Shown: piece by piece, positions 13,319 through 17,352 of the stretch
Layout of the letters: each line of letters starts with the position of its first letter
Numbering within the stretch: position 1 is the stretch's first letter
Assembly: GCA_946886875.1 (NCBI GenBank)
Contig: CAMPJN010000033.1
Span: 1-17,352, forward strand
Direction: 5' to 3'
Source of the DNA: an uncultured Pseudomonas sp.
GTDB lineage: Bacteria > Pseudomonadota > Gammaproteobacteria > Pseudomonadales > Pseudomonadaceae
Length of the DNA stretch: 17,352 nt
Translations under genes and position numbers: made by a program
The notes under the pieces: model-generated
The model's input: the letters and a program-made list of their open reading frames with translations, nothing else
Databases searched by the model: none
Told to the model about the DNA's origin: nothing

Positions 13319-14026
13319 ATGAGCACACTGCATGTCCGGTTCCTGAGCGCGGACGACATCCCGGCGCTACTCGCGCTTGAAAGCGCCAAGTGGGAGGCCA
13401 ACCAGGCGGCAAGCGCAGAGATGCTGGAGCGCAGGATCGCAACCTATCCCGAGCTTTGCGTCGGTGCCTTCTGTACGGATTCGGGCGACGCAGTTGCGTC
13501 CCTATTCCTACGCCCGGTCGCGCCAGCGATGTTCACCGCGCCGGTGCAATGGAGCGATTCCTCCGCCATGGACCAGGCCAGCAGCTGCAGTACAGCTTCG
13601 TTGTTCGGCCTAAGTCTGAGCAGCACAAAGCCGCAGGCGGTCGAGGCAATCTTCGCTTTCCTGTATCCGTATCTGCTCAAGGGCGGATGGCGGGATATCT
13701 ACCTCGGCTCACCCATTCCCGGTTTGCGCAAGGCGTTACAAAGGAATGCCGCCCTGCCCGTTTGGCGATACGTGCATGCCAAGCGCAGGAAATGTGGCGA
13801 TGAACCGGCCGACCCGCAGCTCGCCTATTACTACCGCAAGGGATTCCGCCAGATCGTCTCGATCCAAAAGGACTACTTTCCCCATGCGGCGTCGCTCGAC
13901 TATGGCGTCATCCTGCGTGGCTCGATTCCGCTGGCGCGCTCCAGCATGCTCTGGCGCGCCACTCCGCTGCCGCTGTTGAAGGGACTGTCGCGGGCTCTAA
14001 TCGCGGTTTCCCGAAGCTATGCGTAG
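13319..14026 (+). CDS. GNAT-like N-acetyltransferase family protein
   Basis: The 235-aa protein starts MSTLHVRFLSADDIPALLAL, a typical GNAT first strand and helix. It continues with acceptor-side sequences (EMLERRIATYPELCVGAFC, VASLFLRPV) and a late YYRKGFRQI segment as in GNAT folds. The central acetyl-CoA loop is not a textbook RxxGxG/A, so the substrate or even activity is uncertain. The start at 13319 is preferred over an ATG at 13262 that overlaps the desaturase by 44 bp. With the desaturase it may form a lipid-related pair (inference). It converges with cheV, with 17 bp between stop codons. Confidence 0.72.
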   Translation: MSTLHVRFLSADDIPALLALESAKWEANQAASAEMLERRIATYPELCVGAFCTDSGDAVASLFLRPVAPAMFTAPVQWSDSSAMDQASSCSTASLFGLSLSSTKPQAVEAIFAFLYPYLLKGGWRDIYLGSPIPGLRKALQRNAALPVWRYVHAKRRKCGDEPADPQLAYYYRKGFRQIVSIQKDYFPHAASLDYGVILRGSIPLARSSMLWRATPLPLLKGLSRALIAVSRSYA

Positions 14027-14043
14027 CGAAAAATAGCCCTCGC

Positions 14044-14931
14044 CTATTGCAAACTCTGAAACGCCCGCACCAACGCCTTACTCAAATCCACCGTGGAAAA
14101 CTTCGTCAGCACATCGTTGGCACCGACCAGGCGGGCTTTTTCGGTGTTCATGGTGCTGTCCAACGAGGTGTGCAGCAGTACGTAGGTATCGCCGATGGTT
14201 GGGCTTTTGCGGATTTCGCGTACCAGGTCGTAGCCGTCCATTTCCGGCATTTCGATATCCGACACCAGCACTTCGATGGGCTGTCCCATTTCGGCGTGGG
14301 AAATGAGGATTTCCTGGGCGGCGGCGGCGCTGCGCACGGCCTGGCAATCCAACTCGAGCTTGCGCAGGGTGTTGAGGGTTTGTTGCAAGGCAACATGGGA
14401 ATCGTCGACGACCAACACCCGGCGCCCTATCAGGAGGTTACGCTCGGCTTCGCTGAGCATGCGCTCATCGAGTTCTTCGACGTGCGCCGGGACCAGCTCG
14501 TGCAGGACCTTCTCGATATCGAGAATCTGCACGATGGCGCCGTCGATCTGGGTGACGCCGGTGATAAATGCCCTGTGGCCGGAGCCCGCGGGTGGCGGAC
14601 GCACATCGCGGGTTGAGCACTGGACGATGCGTTCAACGCTTTGTACTTGCAGGCCCTGCCGAGAGCGGCTGAGTTCGGTGACGATCAGGCAGCCGTCGCG
14701 GTTGCCATCGCTCGCCGGTTCGCCAACCGCGCGAGCCAGGTCGATCACGGTGAGCGAGACGCCGCGCAGCGAGGCCACCCCACGCACATGGGGATGGCTA
14801 TTGGGGATTTTGGTCAGTTGCGGACAGGGGATGATCTCATTGACCTTCAACAAGTTGATCCCCAACAACCTGCCGCTGTGTAACCGGAACAGCAGCAGAG
14901 ATAAGGCATCCGCCCCTTGCACCAGAGCCAT
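14044..14931 (-). CDS. cheV: chemotaxis coupling protein CheV (CheW + receiver)
   Basis: The 295-aa protein has an N-terminal CheW-like domain (about 1-160: LLLFRLHSGRLLGINLLKV, NEIIP, HVRGVASLRGVSLTVIDLA) and a C-terminal receiver (about 170-295) with the acidic pair in VLVVDDSH, the phospho-acceptor Asp225 in VSDIEMPEMDG and a threonine/lysine end (LLHTS, LTKFS). CheV couples chemoreceptors to CheA and is tuned by phosphorylation. AAGGA precedes the ATG by 8 bp. Pseudomonads often have several cheV copies, so the exact paralogue is not assigned. Confidence 0.94.
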   Translation of the reverse strand: MALVQGADALSLLLFRLHSGRLLGINLLKVNEIIPCPQLTKIPNSHPHVRGVASLRGVSLTVIDLARAVGEPASDGNRDGCLIVTELSRSRQGLQVQSVERIVQCSTRDVRPPPAGSGHRAFITGVTQIDGAIVQILDIEKVLHELVPAHVEELDERMLSEAERNLLIGRRVLVVDDSHVALQQTLNTLRKLELDCQAVRSAAAAQEILISHAEMGQPIEVLVSDIEMPEMDGYDLVREIRKSPTIGDTYVLLHTSLDSTMNTEKARLVGANDVLTKFSTVDLSKALVRAFQSLQ

Positions 14932-15040
14932 CGTGTTTTTCCTTCTCTAAAAAGCCGCCAGAACTGCTTGTAGTCTAGGCTCTGCTGACAGAGTTGCGAC
15001 CTGAATCCAGAGCTTGCAGCCGAATAATACTATTACGCCA

Positions 15041-15277
15041 TTAGCGTAAAAAACTCACCACCTGCTCGGCATCGAAGGGCCAATTCAGCTCGGAGCCGGT
15101 ATCGCAGCGGCGCAGCACCGGGATGACCAGACCGTATTGTTCGACCCAGTCTTCGCGCTCGGCGATATCGATCAGTTCCACCAATAAACCGTGTTCGACA
15201 AAGGGCATCAGCAGCGCCTCGGCCACTTCGCAGAGGTGGCAGCCGGTGGTGCTGAAAAGCTGGCATTCAGGGAGCAT
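15041..15277 (-). CDS. glutaredoxin-like (DUF836-type) protein
   Basis: The 78-aa thioredoxin-fold protein has the redox motif C13-H-L-C16 in TTGCHLCEVAE. A following cis-proline-like VIPVL (about 53-57) is usual for the fold. It is small for a glutaredoxin, which fits the DUF836 group. Its role is presumably thiol-disulfide exchange in the cytoplasm. The ATG at 15277 has GGAGG 7 bp upstream. A GTG at 15283 is an alternative. Confidence 0.88.
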   Translation of the reverse strand: MLPECQLFSTTGCHLCEVAEALLMPFVEHGLLVELIDIAEREDWVEQYGLVIPVLRRCDTGSELNWPFDAEQVVSFLR

Positions 15278-15406
15278 GGGCACGCCTCCGTAAACAATGA
15301 GACGTGCAGTCTAACAGGCGCGAAAAACTACTGAGCGCCTTCTGCGGGGCTGCTGGCCGACGCGCGCAGGGGCGCAGTGAATTAGTCGCGCTTATGTCGC
15401 TGGGGC

Positions 15407-16594
15407 TCAGGCGTCGCCGTCCGTCGCTGGTTCGCTGGCTGGTGCAGCTGCCGTGGGCTCGGCGTCTTTCAGCAATGGCGAATCGAGCAGTCCCTGTAGG
15501 CCATCGAGCAGGCGGGCATTGAGCTTCTCGGCCTTTTCCAGACGCGGTGCATCGAAGCGATCGTCCAGCGAGAAACCGCCACCGAGCAGTTGTTGCAGGC
15601 TGCCTTTGCCGTCTTCCAACAGTTTGGTGGCGGTGCGCAGGGCTTCCAGCAGTTCTTTGGCGTAGTCGAACAATGCGCCATTGGCCACGCTAGCCGCCTT
15701 ACCGCCCTGCTCCGATACCGAGCTGTAAGCATCGGTAGCTTGGCGCACGCTGGTCTGGGTCAGACGCAGAGACATGGTGGCCAATTGTTCGCCGTCCATT
15801 TCCAGGGCCATGGCGCGGTCGAACGCGCCGGAAAGATCGCCAGCGTAGAACTTGTTGGATAGTTCCTGTACCTGGCCGAAGAGTTTTTCCAGGGCGGCGC
15901 GTTCCTGGTCGTTCAACTCGCCTTCGACGCTGACTTGCCAGGCACCTATCTGCAAGTTACCGGATTGGCTGCTGGCAACCATCGCCGAGCCGTCGCCGTT
16001 GCTGGCCGCAGCCACGCTGGTTCGCGAAAAACTGGCTGATGCCTGGGCAACGGAGATACGAAGGCGGTCGCCTTCGCGGGTGGTCACCGACAGCTCGAAG
16101 GTTTCCGCCTGGGCGGCAAAACGTTCACTGTAGGCGGCGACAGCAGTGGTGCCGGTGCTGCTGGGGGCAACGCTGCCGAAGCGCTGGTCGAGAGCACCTA
16201 GGCCGTCCTGGAGACGCGCGTAGGTGTCATCGATATCGGTGGCGACCTTGCCGCCGAGCACGCCCAGGCCATCGAGAATCTTGCGCGCTTCGGCGAAACC
16301 CTTCTCTACGCCTTCACGTGCCTGGCTCAGCAGCCCTTGCAGTTTCGCTGGGTCGGCGCCCATGGCCGCTTCGCCTTGCAAGCGCTGTTCGATAAAGCCA
16401 AGGATGCGCCCGGCTACCTTCTCCGGCGTGTAATCGCTGCTTTTGCCGTCCAACGCACCCGGTTGCAAACCCAGCCGCTCGGCCAGGCGATTGGCCAACA
16501 CCTTCTGCGCATCGTCGGCATTGCGCACAACCGGGCTATTGCCAGCCTGCGCAGGACGTGAAGCGGACGAAGTCAACGAAGGCAGAGTGTTCAT
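15407..16594 (-). CDS. DUF5610 domain protein
   Basis: This 395-aa protein of unknown function begins MNTLPSLTSSASRPAQAGNS, a flexible start. A helical region with VLANRLAERLGLQPG, YTPEKVAGRILGFIEQRL and ARKILDGLGVLGGKV matches the DUF5610 type (about 50-160). It continues with a Ser/Ala-rich beta-like part (about 165-235) and a helical C-terminus with an Ala/Pro/Glu tail. No signal peptide or membrane helix is seen. The start at 16594 is preferred because AGG lies upstream. The ATG at 16618 has no ribosome site. I recall the family mainly from Pseudomonas and relatives. Confidence 0.82.
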   Translation of the reverse strand: MNTLPSLTSSASRPAQAGNSPVVRNADDAQKVLANRLAERLGLQPGALDGKSSDYTPEKVAGRILGFIEQRLQGEAAMGADPAKLQGLLSQAREGVEKGFAEARKILDGLGVLGGKVATDIDDTYARLQDGLGALDQRFGSVAPSSTGTTAVAAYSERFAAQAETFELSVTTREGDRLRISVAQASASFSRTSVAAASNGDGSAMVASSQSGNLQIGAWQVSVEGELNDQERAALEKLFGQVQELSNKFYAGDLSGAFDRAMALEMDGEQLATMSLRLTQTSVRQATDAYSSVSEQGGKAASVANGALFDYAKELLEALRTATKLLEDGKGSLQQLLGGGFSLDDRFDAPRLEKAEKLNARLLDGLQGLLDSPLLKDAEPTAAAPASEPATDGDA

Positions 16595-16731
16595 CGCGGG
16601 ATACCTGGAGAAGGTCATTTGCCAGTTAAACGGCCGGCCAGGGCAAAGCTTGAGGCTTGCTTAGGCACGAGCCGACCAACGGTGCAAACAGCGCCAGCGC
16701 GCCGCACAGATACCGGTTAGTTGGCCGCAGC

Positions 16732-17289
16732 TCAGACTCCTGCGGCCTTGAGCAACTGATCGGCCGCTGCCTTGGCCTGCAAGGCTTGCCGCTCGGGACC
16801 GTAGAGATGCGACATGCTTAACGCCCCCTCGAACAGGAACTGCAACTGCGCCGCCAAGTCTTCTGGCTGTTCGATCTGCAGAGCGGTCAGCGCATGGTGA
16901 AAGAACTCGCGCAGCCCCCGTTTGTGCTCGGCGGCCTGGCGGTGAATCGGATGCTCGCGCTGCTGGAATTCAGCGGCGGCATGCAGAAACAAGCAACCGC
17001 TGAAGCCCGACTCGTGCAGCCATTGGTGCAAACCGTCGAACACCGCGAGGATCGCCGCGCGCGGCGGCAGGATGAGCAGAGCCTGACTCAGACGCTCGCT
17101 GATTTGCTCGTGCTGCATCTGCAACACCGCGAGGATCAGCTCGTCCTTGGACTTGAAATGCTTGTAGAGAGTCATCTTCGCCACCCCGGATTCGGCCAGG
17201 ATGCGGTCAATACCGGTGCTGTGATAGCCCTCGCGGTGGAACAACTGCAATGCGGTGTTGAGCAGTTGCTCGCGTTTACTCGATGCCAT
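16732..17289 (-). CDS. TetR/AcrR-family transcriptional regulator
   Basis: The 185-aa regulator has an N-terminal TetR HTH (about 5-50: REQLLNTALQLFHREGYHST, GIDRILAESGVAKMTLYKHF, KSKDELI) and a C-terminal ligand/dimer domain (about 60-185) with SGFSGCLFLHAAAEF, a form seen in TetR proteins that respond to small lipophilic or reactive compounds. The ATG at 17289 has GGAGG upstream. The target gene is probably outside the window to the right. It ends 138 bp before the DUF5610 gene. Confidence 0.93.
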   Translation of the reverse strand: MASSKREQLLNTALQLFHREGYHSTGIDRILAESGVAKMTLYKHFKSKDELILAVLQMQHEQISERLSQALLILPPRAAILAVFDGLHQWLHESGFSGCLFLHAAAEFQQREHPIHRQAAEHKRGLREFFHHALTALQIEQPEDLAAQLQFLFEGALSMSHLYGPERQALQAKAAADQLLKAAGV

Positions 17290-17352
17290 GTACAGCCTCC
17301 GGAGGGTCTGTTGACGTTTCAGCGCAAGCCGCGTTGCTGCGAAAAATCTCGC

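Noticed and set aside
1..17352. CRISPR array, insertion sequence or transposase
   Set aside because: I see no regularly spaced repeats of the required kind and no transposase-like protein.

Overview
The window is GC-rich bacterial DNA that fits a Pseudomonadaceae chromosome (Pseudomonas or a close relative). The host genes to the right (a CheV-type coupling protein, a DUF5610 protein, a DUF836-like glutaredoxin, a TetR regulator) suit that group, but the assignment is an inference from gene types. An integrated element of about 11.9 kb (about 37-11914) occupies the left two thirds. Its left end lies in the 3' end of a tRNA-Pro(CGG) gene. Its right end carries an imperfect copy of the tRNA 3' end. 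Near both ends sits a near-identical pair of TGTATCC repeats, which look like integrase arm-binding sites.

Element layout. The P4-type integrase reads rightward from the tRNA (220-1455). Nearly everything else in the element reads leftward, and reading starts at the right. The early module is AlpA-like regulator, KilA-N protein, a 34-codon ORF, a helix-turn-helix protein and a second AlpA-like regulator, closed by an intrinsic terminator. After a structured leader come four small unknown genes, then a winged-helix protein that is probably for replication. Its 3' end and downstream DNA hold four TTCGA...TCGAA dyads, a hairpin and an AT-rich stretch, which I read as a candidate replication origin or operator. 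The last operon encodes two large proteins that look like podovirus ejection (injection) proteins, a 67-aa HTH protein, a 114-aa protein resembling the C-terminal part of a small terminase, a full small terminase (TerS) and a 90-aa protein. This operon and the integrase converge on a nested inverted repeat (1485-1623) that includes facing terminators. A rightward ankyrin-repeat gene lies just inside the right end as probable cargo.

Interpretation. The element has integration, regulation and replication genes, a TerS and ejection-type proteins, but no large terminase, portal, capsid, tail or lysis gene. The genes that remain are intact and tightly overlapped. This looks more like a phage satellite that parasitises a podovirus-like helper (redirecting packaging and perhaps contributing its own ejection proteins) than a randomly decayed prophage. 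I do not know of a described satellite family with exactly this content, and a search would be needed to show novelty.

Right flank (from about 11915). Two terminators are followed by a gene-free stretch, then a membrane fatty acid desaturase and a GNAT-like protein in tandem. Convergent to these are cheV, a glutaredoxin-like gene, a DUF5610 gene and a tetR-family gene, all leftward. These look like ordinary chromosomal genes.
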